From assembly GCA_963721405.1 (NCBI GenBank), contig CAVRJA010000006.1, forward strand, positions 434,001 through 498,000: a stretch of DNA of 64,000 bases, given 5' to 3'. This document shows positions 52,995 through 61,349 of this stretch, piece by piece. How positions within the stretch are numbered: position 1 is the stretch's first letter; each line of letters begins with the position of its first letter. Made by a program: the position numbers and the translations under genes. The notes beneath the pieces are model-generated. The model was not told the origin of the DNA and made no database searches. It saw only the letters and a list, made by a program, of their open reading frames with translations. The DNA is from JAFNAG01 sp963721405 (GTDB lineage Bacteria; Acidobacteriota; UBA6911).

Positions 52995-54167
52995 ATGAAG
53001 AAGGCCGCGATAATCCTCGCTGTCCTGTTCTTGTTTGTTCTGCAGTCTCAAGTCAGCAATTCCCAGACCGGTCAGCAGGTGATTCACGTGAAGAACGAGT
53101 TGGATATCGCGCGATTGAGCGAAACGGTCGTTCTCGCGGTCCCCGACATGCTGAAATCCTTTAAGGTCGCCGACTGGAAGACCGTTCATGTCACCGAAGG
53201 CGGTTCAGGGCGGGAGCTGGTCAGCCAGGCCGTTGACATGGATGGCGATGCCGCCATGGATCTGTTTCTGTTCCAGTCGGATTTCAAGCCCGCGGAGGAC
53301 CGTACCTTTGTCCTGAAGACCGGGAATCCGAAGTTGCCGGCCAAAGACCAGTTCAAGGTTTATGCGCGCTTCGTCCGTGAGCGCTTCGACGACTTCGCCT
53401 GGGAAAACGACCGCATCGCCCACAGGATGTACGGCAAGGCCCTGGAAACATGGCAGCAGGAGCCCTTGACGAGCAGCGCCGTCGACGTCTGGACCAAACG
53501 CGTGCGCCGGTTGGTCATCAATGACTGGTACATGCTGGACAACTACCACGCCGACAACGGCGATGGCGGCGATTTCTATTCGGCCGGACCCACCCGCGGT
53601 TGCGGCGGCAGCGGCATCTGGGAGAATGGAAAGCTGTTTGTGTCGCGCAACTTTATCGACACCAGGGTGATTGCCAACGGCCCCATTCGAGCGGTGTTTG
53701 AACTCACCTATGCTCCGTGGGACGCGAACGGACACAAAGTTTCCGAGGTCAAGCGCATCACTCTGGACGCGGGGCAGAATTTCGATCGTTTCGAGAGCTT
53801 TTACAGGTTGGCGCCGGAAGGCCAGTTCACCTACGCCGTGGGCATCAGGAATTTCGGGGCGGCCGCCGTTCAATCCAGCCGGAAGGACGGATGGCTGCGC
53901 ACCTGGGAACCGCTGCAGAAGGGGAAGGCAGGCAATCTCGGGTGCGGCATCATTCTCGACCCGGGCGCCCTCGTCGACTTCACGGAAGCGGATGGGAATT
54001 GCCTGGTCGTCGCGAAAGCCCAGGCCGGTCAGCCGGTGTCCTATTACGCGGGCTTCGGGTGGGACAGGAGCGGAGATTTCGCGAATATGGCGGATTGGGA
54101 TGCCTATCTTCAGCAGTTTGCCCGGCGGCTGCGCTCCTCTCTGAAGATCACAATTTCGGTTCAGTGA
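52995..54167 (+). CDS. Secreted DUF4861-family protein
   Basis: 390 residues from ATG 52995, preceded by AAAAGGAG. MKKAAIILAVLFLFVLQSQV is a signal peptide. The mature sequence has the DUF4861 landmarks: YARFVRERFDDFAWENDRIA, HRMYGKALE, DVWTKRVRRLVINDWYMLDN, YHADNGDGGDFYSAGPTRGC, GGSGIWENGKLFVSRNF and KRITLDAGQNFDRFESFYRL. Members of this family are frequently found beside pectin and uronate genes and are probable polysaccharide-acting proteins, but no activity is proven as far as I know. Here the gene lies between the IclR regulator and kduD. Confidence 0.85.
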   Translation: MKKAAIILAVLFLFVLQSQVSNSQTGQQVIHVKNELDIARLSETVVLAVPDMLKSFKVADWKTVHVTEGGSGRELVSQAVDMDGDAAMDLFLFQSDFKPAEDRTFVLKTGNPKLPAKDQFKVYARFVRERFDDFAWENDRIAHRMYGKALETWQQEPLTSSAVDVWTKRVRRLVINDWYMLDNYHADNGDGGDFYSAGPTRGCGGSGIWENGKLFVSRNFIDTRVIANGPIRAVFELTYAPWDANGHKVSEVKRITLDAGQNFDRFESFYRLAPEGQFTYAVGIRNFGAAAVQSSRKDGWLRTWEPLQKGKAGNLGCGIILDPGALVDFTEADGNCLVVAKAQAGQPVSYYAGFGWDRSGDFANMADWDAYLQQFARRLRSSLKITISVQ

Positions 54168-54243
54168 CCGGGTCCGGCCGTCTCAAGCGGTCCAAGACCT
54201 CCGAAGAGCGTCGGCACGCCTTCGCTGGCTGCGGCGCAGGGAT

Positions 54244-55014
54244 ATGAACATGACCACAATCATCGATCAGTTCAGGTTGGACGGGAAAGTCGCGCTGGTG
54301 ACCGGCGCCGCTCGCGGTCTCGGTCAGGCCATGGCGCTGGCCCTGGCGGAAGCAGGATCTGACCTGGTCGCCGTCGACATCGAGGACAGTTCCGCCACCC
54401 GGGACCTCGCGATCAAGTCGGGGCGGGAGTGCGTCGCTGTGCAGGCCGATATCGCTGCGCCTGGAGCGGCTCAGATGTTGGTCGACCGGGCGCTCGCTGC
54501 CTTCGGCCGGCTCGACATCCTCGTCAACAACGCCGGGATCATCCGCCGCGCCCCGTTTCTCGAGTTCTCGGAAAAAGACTGGGACGATGTCATGAACGTG
54601 AACATCAAGGCTCTGTTTCTGCTCAGCCAGGCGGCCGCCCGCGTGATGGTCAAGCAGGGGCGGGGCAAAATCATCAACACCGCGTCCATGCTCTCATTTC
54701 AGGGTGGAATCCGTGTGCCCTCCTACACCTCCTCCAAGAGCGCGGTCGTGGGCCTGACGCGCCTGCTGGCCTGCGAGCTGGGACCGCAGGGGATCCACGC
54801 CAATGCCATCGCCCCCGGGTACATGGCGACCGACAACACGAACGCTCTGCGCGAGGACCCGGTGCGGAGCAAAGTGATCCTGGAGCGCATCCCGATGGGG
54901 CGATGGGGCGCGCCGGAAGATCTTCAAGGGGTGGTTGTGTTTCTGGCTTCGGCGGCTTCGGACTACGTCAACGGATACACCATCGCCGTAGACGGCGGCT
55001 GGCTGGCAAGATGA
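54244..55014 (+). CDS. kduD: 2-dehydro-3-deoxy-D-gluconate 5-dehydrogenase (KduD)
   Basis: 256 residues, a classical SDR. Cofactor motif TGAARGLGQAMALALAEAGS, NNAG in ILVNNAGIIRR, catalytic Ser in INTASMLSFQGG, YxxxK in SYTSSKSAVVGL (here Tyr followed by Thr-Ser-Ser-Lys) and MATDNTNALREDPVRSKVIL. The last stretch, PMGRWGAPEDLQGVVVFLAS, is typical of KduD. It interconverts 3-deoxy-D-glycero-2,5-hexodiulosonate and 2-keto-3-deoxygluconate with NAD(H). The gene overlaps or abuts the aldolase start, so they are coupled. Confidence 0.93.
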   Translation: MNMTTIIDQFRLDGKVALVTGAARGLGQAMALALAEAGSDLVAVDIEDSSATRDLAIKSGRECVAVQADIAAPGAAQMLVDRALAAFGRLDILVNNAGIIRRAPFLEFSEKDWDDVMNVNIKALFLLSQAAARVMVKQGRGKIINTASMLSFQGGIRVPSYTSSKSAVVGLTRLLACELGPQGIHANAIAPGYMATDNTNALREDPVRSKVILERIPMGRWGAPEDLQGVVVFLASAASDYVNGYTIAVDGGWLAR

Positions 55015-55022
55015 GGGGGAAA

Positions 55023-55682
55023 ATGGACGATGCCGGCGTTAAGGTCCTGGAGAGAATCGCGCGCGTGCGGCTTGTTCCTGTCGTCGCGCTGGACAGCGAA
55101 GACCTGGCAGAGCCCCTGGCCGAAATCCTGCTCAAAGCCGGGCTGGACATCATGGAAGTGACATTCCGCTCCGCTGCCGCGGCGCCTGCCCTGCGCCGGA
55201 TTGCGGCCCGGCTCCCGCAAATGCTGCTGGGGGCTGGCACGGTGCTGGACCCCGGCCAGGTGGAAGCCGCCGTCGACGCCGGCGCAAGTTTTGCGGTGGC
55301 GCCCGGATTGAACGATCGGGTCGTGGACGCAGCGCGGCAAGCGGGTGTTGTGATGATCCCGGGGGTGATGACGCCCTCCGAGGTGGAGAGAGCCATGAGC
55401 CTGGGGTGTCGCACCCTCAAATTTTTCCCGGCCGAATCCGCGGGCGGTGTGGCGATGCTCAAGGCCCTGGAGGGTCCCTACGCGCACACCGGTGTGCGCT
55501 TTGTCCCCACGGGGGGCATCAACATGTCCAACATGCTCCAGTACCTCGAGCGGCCCTCGGTGATCGCGGTCGGCGGATCCTGGATGGTGGAGAAAAAACT
55601 CATTGCCGGAAGGGATTGGCAGCAGATAGAGCAATTGGCCCGCGCAGCCGTCGCGGCCGCCCGGCCCGCCGGCAGCCGGTGA
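55023..55682 (+). CDS. eda: 2-keto-3-deoxy-6-phosphogluconate aldolase
   Basis: About 219 residues from ATG 55023, with AGGGGGA just upstream; ATG 55011 overlapping the kduD stop is an alternative. Class I aldolase of the KDPG/KHG family: VRLVPVVALDSEDLAEPLAE, LLKAGLDIMEVTFRSAAAAP (catalytic Glu), MLLGAGTVLDPGQVEAAVDA, FAVAPGLNDRVV, the Schiff-base Lys in CRTLKFFPAESAGG, and FVPTGGINMSNMLQYL. It splits KDPG into pyruvate and glyceraldehyde-3-phosphate, finishing the uronate pathway. The long open frame upstream of 55011 is an out-of-frame shadow of kduD. Confidence 0.92.
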   Translation: MDDAGVKVLERIARVRLVPVVALDSEDLAEPLAEILLKAGLDIMEVTFRSAAAAPALRRIAARLPQMLLGAGTVLDPGQVEAAVDAGASFAVAPGLNDRVVDAARQAGVVMIPGVMTPSEVERAMSLGCRTLKFFPAESAGGVAMLKALEGPYAHTGVRFVPTGGINMSNMLQYLERPSVIAVGGSWMVEKKLIAGRDWQQIEQLARAAVAAARPAGSR

Positions 55683-55744
55683 ATTCCTTCGGGCAAGCCA
55701 TCGCCGATCATCGACGGCATCCGTTTTTCTGGCTATAATCATGG

Positions 55745-55970
55745 CCACATTCTTGGAGGACCGGATGCGCAGAGTTTCTTTCCAGCTCTGCCAGGATCGA
55801 GACAGGAGCAACCAAAAGAATCGATCCCACCACAGAAGCTTGGGCCGCCGGAGCTGGCGGTTCAAAACTGCGAGTTGCTGGCGAAGCGCCAGGTTCTCCA
55901 AGGCGAGATCAGAACGTAGTCTGAAGGCGCTCCGGGATAAAGCTAGCAGTCGCAAAATGTTCAGAATCAT
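55745..55970 (-). pseudogene. N-terminal fragment of an integrase-core transposase
   Basis: The minus-strand frame begins ILRLLALSRSAFRLRSDLAL, ENLALRQQLAVLNRQLRRPK and continues LLWWDRFFWLLLSRSWQSWK. The ENLALRQQLAVL stretch is the N-terminal hallmark of the transposase family whose C-terminal half lies at 25787-26209. Similarity stops near 55745. Confidence 0.7.
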
Positions 55971-56149
55971 GACCGCAGAGTGTCAGGCATTGGGGGCATA
56001 AACGTCAATGTTTTCAACGCGGTCGGAATTTTGACGAAGCACAGGTGGTGACTTCCACGATCCTGGACCTGTTTCTCATGCCGTCGCTGTACGCGCGTTT
56101 CGGCACGGGCAAACGCGGACGTTCCTGAGGACGCCTGCGGACAGGCACC

Positions 56150-56340
56150 GGCCGGCCTCGTCGAGATTGACGATCGCCTCATCGTACTGGATCGGTGGCC
56201 CGGCGGGGCGCGGAGGCGGACGCTCGGGCCGGTCCCACGGCTTCAAGTGCCGCAGGATCTTCTCAATTATGAGGCTGCGTCGATGCTGAACCTCGGGCAT
56301 GGCGACACCGCTGACGAACTTAACATTACGTGTTAGGAAC
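56150..56340 (-). pseudogene. Possible C-terminal fragment of an IS91-type transposase
   Basis: The minus-strand frame reads LIIEKILRHLKPWDRPERPP followed by PRPAGPPIQYDEAIVNLDEA. The I-x-x-I-L-x-H-L-x-L-W stretch followed by a proline-rich tail resembles the end of a separate IS91-family subgroup. No upstream HUH motif remains. The identification is tentative. Confidence 0.4.
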
Positions 56341-56609
56341 GGTTCTGAGCTTTTGGGTCCGCATGTATCTTGAGGCGCGAAATGGTTGCTCATTCGAGAG
56401 ATGTCTCCATTGCGAGAGGACGAAAGATGTTTGCATGAACATTTTGGGGCCCGTTTCTGCTTCTAACGCGGTAATGCCAATCATCGGCGCAAACCGTCCC
56501 CCCTAAACCCCCGATGTACGTGATGTGATTGAGATCGAGCTTGACCTCGCTCCATTTCTCCGCCCATAATGGTCGTTGAGTTGAAGTTAAAGTTGAACTT
56601 GAGGAATAT

Positions 56610-56846
56610 ATGGTTCAGGTATCGGTACTCGAATTTCGACGTGAGGCCAAACGGGTGATCGGCAGACTGCGCCAAGGGCAGCGCATGGTCCTCACCTACC
56701 GCGGGAAGCCGGTAGCCCGGATGGAACCGATTGCGAAAGATTTCATAGCCGAAGATGATCCGATCTATTCGCTGGCCGGTCTGGCAATCTCGGGCATGGG
56801 AAACCTTTCCAACGAAGAGATGGAACGCTTGATCTATGAAAAGTGA
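56610..56846 (+). CDS. Phd/YefM-type antitoxin
   Basis: 78 residues. MVQVSVLEFRREAKRVIGRL and RMVLTYRGKPVARMEPI match the Phd/YefM DNA-binding domain (the G-x-P-x-A-x-L/M element); the C-terminal part NLSNEEMERLIYEK is the toxin-binding tail. It overlaps the PIN toxin gene by 11 bases. It likely binds the toxin and represses its own operon. Confidence 0.85.
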   Translation: MVQVSVLEFRREAKRVIGRLRQGQRMVLTYRGKPVARMEPIAKDFIAEDDPIYSLAGLAISGMGNLSNEEMERLIYEK

Positions 56847-57261
56847 GGTCTTCATAGACACGAGCGGGTTCTATGCCCTGCTAGCCAGGGACGATGACCG
56901 CCACGCGCAGGCGGCCGCCTATCTGCAGAAGGCTGCTGAAAAGCGAATTCGCTTCGTGACAACCGATTATGTCCTTGATGAGACGGCAACGCTGCTCAAA
57001 GCGCGCGGCAAGATTTCGATTCTTGTCCCCTTTTTTGAACATATCTTTAACTCCAACAGTTGTCGGGTTGCATGGACTGATGCGGATCGCTTCCATCAGG
57101 CGCGGCAGTTTTTCCTCAAGCACCGGGACCAGCTCTGGTCCTTTACCGATTGCCTGAGTTTCTGCATCATGAAAGAGTGCGGTTCCCGCGAAGCGCTGAC
57201 GAAAGACGGCCATTTCAACGCAGCAGGTTTTAACGTGCTTCTGGCAAAAGCGAAATCATAA
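56836..57261 (+). CDS. PIN-domain toxin (VapC-like)
   Basis: 141 residues. PIN acidic residues: Asp of VFIDTSGFYALLARDD, Glu of TTDYVLDETATLLKAR, Asp of WSFTDCLSFCIMKE and Asp of EALTKDGHFNAAGF. All four metal-binding positions are present, so ribonuclease activity is expected. Translation is coupled to the antitoxin by an overlap. A Phd-type antitoxin with a PIN toxin is a known combination. Confidence 0.88.
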   Translation: MKSEVFIDTSGFYALLARDDDRHAQAAAYLQKAAEKRIRFVTTDYVLDETATLLKARGKISILVPFFEHIFNSNSCRVAWTDADRFHQARQFFLKHRDQLWSFTDCLSFCIMKECGSREALTKDGHFNAAGFNVLLAKAKS

Positions 57262-57263
57262 CC

Positions 57264-57371
57264 GATTCGACCTGGGATCAGCAGCGCGTCTATAAGCACA
57301 TGGAGTATGCCAGAGACGTCGCAGACGTGATCGTGCCCGGACATGGCATTCCCCTCCCCACCCGATCTTGA
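57264..57371 (+). pseudogene. C-terminal stub of a metallo-beta-lactamase-fold hydrolase
   Basis: The plus-strand frame starting inside the PIN stop reads DSTWDQQRVYKHMEYARDVA then DVIVPGHGIPLPTRS and stop. D-x-I-V-P-G-H-G is the last metal-binding His motif of MBL-fold hydrolases, and the W-D-x-x-x-V helix before it is also typical. The rest of the gene is missing, replaced on the left by the toxin-antitoxin pair. Confidence 0.6.
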
Positions 57372-57442
57372 CGGCGCCGCCATGGGATGCCCCGCTCGGA
57401 TTATGCTTTGCGTTCATTGCGGGCAGTGCTAGCATTGAAAGC

Positions 57443-57691
57443 ATGGCGACGCTGACGATTCGTCAACTCGATGAGAGAACCAAAGCCCGGCTGAGAATCC
57501 GCGCGGCCTATCACGGCCGTTCGATGGAGGAGGAGGCCAGGGAGATTCTGCGTTCGGCCCTGACCACTGTGCAGCCGGCCAGGAGGAACCTGGCCGAAGC
57601 CATCGGGCATCGATTCGCCGCATTCGGCGGCGTTGAACTGGAACTGCCGCGGCGTGGCGCTTTGCGCGAAGCGCCTGAGTTCACCCGATGA
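57443..57691 (+). CDS. FitA/RHH-type antitoxin
   Basis: 82 residues from ATG 57443. MATLTIRQLDERTKARLRIR and AYHGRSMEEEAREILRSALT form a ribbon-helix-helix of the FitA (Arc-like) type. The C-terminal tail HRFAAFGGVELELPRRGALR contacts the toxin in related systems. The stop overlaps the toxin start (ATGA). Confidence 0.88.
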   Translation: MATLTIRQLDERTKARLRIRAAYHGRSMEEEAREILRSALTTVQPARRNLAEAIGHRFAAFGGVELELPRRGALREAPEFTR

Positions 57692-58113
57692 TCATCCTCG
57701 ACACGAATGTCATCTCAGAGCTGATGCGGCCCAAGCCTTCACCTCAGGTTGCCGGATGGGCGGCGAAACAGGCTGCCGCGGAACTGGCCACGACATCGAT
57801 CACGGAAGCAGAGATCCTCTATGGGATTGAGGTCCTCAAGAAAAGCAAGCGCCGCGACCAGCTGCTTGCTGCGGCTGAAGCGATGTTCGCGGAAGATTTT
57901 GCGGGCAGGATCTTCGCTTTTGACAGCGATGCCGCGCGAAACTTCGCCGAGATCGCGGCCGGTCGCCGCGCACTCGGCAGACCCATCAGTCACCCTGATG
58001 CCCAGATAGCCGCCATCGCCAGAACACGGGGGGCAATGCTCGCGACGCGCAATGTTGCGGATTTTGCAGAGTGCGGCCTTGATGTCATTGACCCCTGGAA
58101 CGGCGCCTGTTGA
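57688..58113 (+). CDS. FitB/VapC-type PIN-domain toxin
   Basis: 141 residues. MIILDTNVISELMRPKPSPQ, TTSITEAEILYGIEVL, FDSDAARNFAEIAAGRRALG and SHPDAQIAAIARTRGAMLAT then RNVADFAECGLDVIDPW are the typical FitB order with all acidic residues. The two PIN toxins of this region are only distantly similar, so they are independent modules and not a duplication. Confidence 0.92.
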   Translation: MIILDTNVISELMRPKPSPQVAGWAAKQAAAELATTSITEAEILYGIEVLKKSKRRDQLLAAAEAMFAEDFAGRIFAFDSDAARNFAEIAAGRRALGRPISHPDAQIAAIARTRGAMLATRNVADFAECGLDVIDPWNGAC

Positions 58114-58334
58114 TCAACTGCGAAAACCGCTCGACAAGCAGATTTGCCCAAACTTCGGGGCTCCGTGCTCACTGAAATGAAATTCGACACCCGCGGGACC
58201 GGCGGCAAGACCCCAGGGCAGCGCAGCGAAAACGAGATAATCGCCCCACGAAGGACTTCCAAGAACACAAGGACATGCCGCCGGACACACGAGCGGACCA
58301 TTTATCCGGAATGTCTTTGCGGTTCAGGGTACTC

Positions 58335-59951
58335 TCACATCCGTCTCACGATGGCGGATTCCGTTGCTCCCCCCACAAACTTGACTTCCTGTTCCGCGGC
58401 CGTCAGGCGGTTGGCGATCAGGCTGACATCACGGTTGCCGGTCCCCTTGAGTTCCAGGAAGGTTCCGGTGCCTTCCTCCGCCTTCGAGGACTGGATGAGC
58501 CCGTCGTTCACGTTCTGGAAACGAATCACCGGCTGGTCTTTCCCGGGATTCGTCGCCCTGAGGCGGTGGACTTCGATCCCGCGCACGTCGACCGCCTCCA
58601 TGGCAGGTCCCTTGGCCGCGTTGATCACCACGTTGTCGAATACCATGCCCGCGGCGTTGGAGCAGACGATGCCGGCGCCCGCGCCGTTTACGACCAGGTT
58701 GTTGATGCTGATCCCCTGGATCGGCATCTCGGGCAGGCCCTCGATCAGCACCGCCCGCTTGACATCGCTAGCGGTAATGTCGCTCAGGTGGATTTCGCGG
58801 AAGGTGGGAGTCCCTTCGTCGACCGGTTGCGCGGTTCGCGGGTCGCTGGCGTTGTAGAGCATGGTGACCGAAATGGCGTCGCCGACTCCCCGCATGACAA
58901 AATTGACGGCGCGGAAGTTCTCGACCACGTTTCCACGGCTCCTTGCCGTTTTGAACCGGATCCCTCGATCCGTCCCCTCGCAGACGCAGTTGCTGACCGT
59001 CACGTTGCGTACGCCCCCGGAGGTTTCACTGCCGATCCCCACGCCCCCATGTCCCTGCGCGAAGACGCAGTTGGTCACCGCGATGTTTTCGCTGGGAATG
59101 TTCTTGCCCGTCTTCTGGAATCTGTAGCCGGACTTGATGGTGATGCAATCGTCCCCCACGCTGATGTAGCAGTTTGAAATGCGCACGTTTCTGCATGAAT
59201 CCGGGTCAATGCCGTCGGTGTTGGGAGAATCTGACGGAGAGAAGATCGTCAACTGCTCGAGAACAACGTTGTCGCAGAGCACGGGGTGGATATTCCAGGA
59301 CGGTGAATTCATGACCGTCAGGCCGCTGATGAGGACATTCTTGCAGCGATAGAGATTGATCATGCGCGGCCGCCCCCATTTGAGGGGAGACCCGGGGGGA
59401 TTTTCCGGTTCGCGGTCCACGAGCCCGAGTTTCTTGCGCATGGCAGTTACGGTCCGGAAGGCCTTCCACCAGGCGTCTCCCTGGCCATCGATCACGCCAC
59501 GTCCGGTGATGGAGATGTTTTCGAGGTCATGGCCGGTAAACATCGACGCATATACCGTGCGATCGATCCCTTCCCAGCGCCCGGCGATCGAAGGCACCCT
59601 TTCAAAGTCGGTGCTGCCGAGCAGGACCACGCCTGAAGGCAATTCCACGTGGACATTGCTTCTCAGAAAGATCGGCCCGGTGAGGTATCTGCCGGCGGGG
59701 AACACCACTTTTCCTCCTCCTGCTTTGGCGCACGCGTCCACAGCCATCTGGATGCCGGCCGTGCAAAGGGTCTTCCCGTTACCGACGGCGCCGAAGTCTG
59801 CGACATTGAAGAACAGCGAAGGACTTGCCGGGCTTCTCTGTATGACTTCGTCTTCGAGCTCAGCAGCCGACGCCATCGCCGGCAGGGTCATGGCCGCGCC
59901 GATTGTGAACCGTTTGATGAACTCACGACGCACACTGGTTTCACTCAACAT
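58335..59951 (-). CDS. GH28 polygalacturonase-like glycoside hydrolase
   Basis: 538 residues. RREFIKRFTIGAAMTLPAMA is a Tat-type signal with twin arginine. The parallel beta-helix of GH28 starts VADFGAVGNGKTLCTAGIQM and PAGRYLTGPIFLRSNVHVEL. Catalytic landmarks in order: PNTDGIDPDSC, SVGDDCITIKSGYR, AQGHGGVGIGSETSGGV and RFKTARSRGNVV, matching NTD, DD, GHG and RxK (here Arg-Phe-Lys). It hydrolyses polygalacturonan-type substrates outside the cytoplasm; exo or endo mode cannot be told. It heads a minus-strand run and diverges from the plus-strand kdu genes across the toxin-antitoxin region. Confidence 0.92.
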   Translation of the reverse strand: MLSETSVRREFIKRFTIGAAMTLPAMASAAELEDEVIQRSPASPSLFFNVADFGAVGNGKTLCTAGIQMAVDACAKAGGGKVVFPAGRYLTGPIFLRSNVHVELPSGVVLLGSTDFERVPSIAGRWEGIDRTVYASMFTGHDLENISITGRGVIDGQGDAWWKAFRTVTAMRKKLGLVDREPENPPGSPLKWGRPRMINLYRCKNVLISGLTVMNSPSWNIHPVLCDNVVLEQLTIFSPSDSPNTDGIDPDSCRNVRISNCYISVGDDCITIKSGYRFQKTGKNIPSENIAVTNCVFAQGHGGVGIGSETSGGVRNVTVSNCVCEGTDRGIRFKTARSRGNVVENFRAVNFVMRGVGDAISVTMLYNASDPRTAQPVDEGTPTFREIHLSDITASDVKRAVLIEGLPEMPIQGISINNLVVNGAGAGIVCSNAAGMVFDNVVINAAKGPAMEAVDVRGIEVHRLRATNPGKDQPVIRFQNVNDGLIQSSKAEEGTGTFLELKGTGNRDVSLIANRLTAAEQEVKFVGGATESAIVRRM

Positions 59952-59973
59952 GGGTTTTTCCCTCCTCGGAGCC

Positions 59974-61095
59974 TCAACGCTCCACGCGAGCGGAGGCGCC
60001 CTTCATGACTTTCTCGACCTCGGCGAGGGTAGCCATGGATGTGTCGCCGGGTGTTGTCATCGCGAGCGCACCGTGCGCCGCTCCGCACTCGACCGCCCAT
60101 TGCGGGTCGCGGCCCGTGAGAAATCCGTAGATCAGCCCCGAAGCGAACGAGTCGCCGCCACCGACGCGATCGTAGATTTCGAGATTCTCGCGGGTGCGCG
60201 CGCTGTGCATGAGCCCTTCACAATAGCAGACGGCTCCCCAGTCGTTGACGGTAGCGGTCCTGGCGTTCCGCAGCGTGGTGGCAACGACCTTGAGTCGGGG
60301 ATATTCTGCGACCACGCGATCGATCATGCGGCGGAAATTTTCGGGGGCGAGGCTGGACAGATTCTCATCGAGGCCCTCGATCGGGAAGCCCAGCGCGGCC
60401 GTGAAATCTTCCTCGTTGCCCAGCATCACGTCCACGTACGCGGCCAGTTCGCGATTTACCTCCCGGGCGCGCTGTTTGCCGCCGATCGCCTTCCAGAGCG
60501 ATTCGCGGTAATTGAGGTCATAGGAAACGACGGTGCCGTGACGCCTGGCGGCCTGCATCGCCTCCCTGGCCACTTCCGGCGTTGAGCCGGACAATGCCGC
60601 GAAGATACCTCCCGTGTGAAACCAGCGGGCGCCGGCCCGGCCGAATATCTGATCCCAGTCGAAATCCCCCGGCTTGAGTTGGGAGGCTGCCGTGTGGCCG
60701 CGGTCGGAGCAGCCAAGCGCCGCGCGCAATCCGAAGCCTTGTTCCGTGAAGTTCAGGCCGTTGCGGACGGCGCGTCCGACCCCGTCAAACGGGACCCACT
60801 TGACGAGCGACTGGTCCACGCCGCCCTGGTAGATCAGGTCCTGGATCAGGCGCCCGACCGCGTTATCCGCAAAGGCGGTGACGACGGCGGCATCCAGACC
60901 GAAGCACCGCTTCAAGCCTCGCGCTACGTTGTACTCGCCGCCGCCTTCCCAGGCTCGAAAGCCGCGGGTCGTGTGAATGCGGCCGCTTCCGGGATCCAGC
61001 CGGAGCATCACCTCGCCCAGAGCGACCAGGTCCCACGTGCACTCAGTCCTGGCTCGTATTTGCAGCACCGGCAAACCTCCCTGTCGGAAAGTCAT
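59974..61095 (-). CDS. kdgK: 2-keto-3-deoxygluconate kinase, PfkB family
   Basis: 373 residues. LVALGEVMLRLDPGSGRIHT, FRAWEGGGEYNVARGLKRCF, and DAAVVTAFADNAVGRLIQDL are the PfkB N-terminal pattern; DLNYRESLWKAIGGKQRARE, LGNEEDFTAALGF, VVATTLRNARTATVNDWGAV and the anion-hole/catalytic GGGDSFASGLIYGFL (catalytic Asp) complete it. The R-x-x-x-T-x-x-G-x-R substrate loop fits KDG kinases. It phosphorylates KDG to KDPG in the cytoplasm, the step between kduD and the aldolase. The sequence is slightly longer than typical KdgK (about 310-350). Confidence 0.88.
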   Translation of the reverse strand: MTFRQGGLPVLQIRARTECTWDLVALGEVMLRLDPGSGRIHTTRGFRAWEGGGEYNVARGLKRCFGLDAAVVTAFADNAVGRLIQDLIYQGGVDQSLVKWVPFDGVGRAVRNGLNFTEQGFGLRAALGCSDRGHTAASQLKPGDFDWDQIFGRAGARWFHTGGIFAALSGSTPEVAREAMQAARRHGTVVSYDLNYRESLWKAIGGKQRAREVNRELAAYVDVMLGNEEDFTAALGFPIEGLDENLSSLAPENFRRMIDRVVAEYPRLKVVATTLRNARTATVNDWGAVCYCEGLMHSARTRENLEIYDRVGGGDSFASGLIYGFLTGRDPQWAVECGAAHGALAMTTPGDTSMATLAEVEKVMKGASARVER

Positions 61096-61133
61096 GAAAT
61101 ACTACGGAGACGCAAGAGCAGCGCCCCTTTATT

Positions 61134-61348
61134 TAGTTTCTGTCGCGAAACTCAATCATTGTCCTGCGTGGTCATGGACGTGGACTTGGACTTGGACCCA
61201 GACCTGGACGTGGTCAGCCCTTTTTGATGTAACCTCCCGCGAATGTGGCACTCATATCGGGCCTTCGGTATTTGTCGGGTCTACGTCCACGTCCAGGTCC
61301 AGGTCTAGGTCCAGGTCAGATGACCGTGGAGTTTCGCGACAGAAACTA
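61134..61348 (+). repeat. Palindromic GGACNT-hexamer element B with perfect 20-bp ends
   Basis: 215 bases with perfect inverted ends TAGTTTCTGTCGCGAAACTC (61134-61153) and GAGTTTCGCGACAGAAACTA (61329-61348). Each end is itself a small hairpin (AGTTTC/GAAACT). Inside, a plus-strand run of GGACNT units (about 61174-61211) faces a complementary run of AGGTCC/ACGTCC units (about 61283-61319), so the whole folds into one long stem. The element ends one base before the stop codon of the ExuT-like gene on the minus strand. There is no ORF. A relative is at 47921-48148. Confidence 0.75.
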
Positions 61349-61349
61349 T

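Larger units (their letters stand above)
55683..56609 (+). other. 927-base stretch of transposase scars
   Basis: Contains the two minus-strand transposase fragments listed at 55745 and 56150 and no intact gene. The remaining 56400-56609 shows nothing beyond the upstream region of the antitoxin gene. Confidence 0.4.

Noticed and set aside
54429..55010. Long open frame leading into the KDPG aldolase
   Set aside because: This part overlaps kduD in another frame and reads as low-complexity Arg/Gly; the aldolase family starts at 55023.
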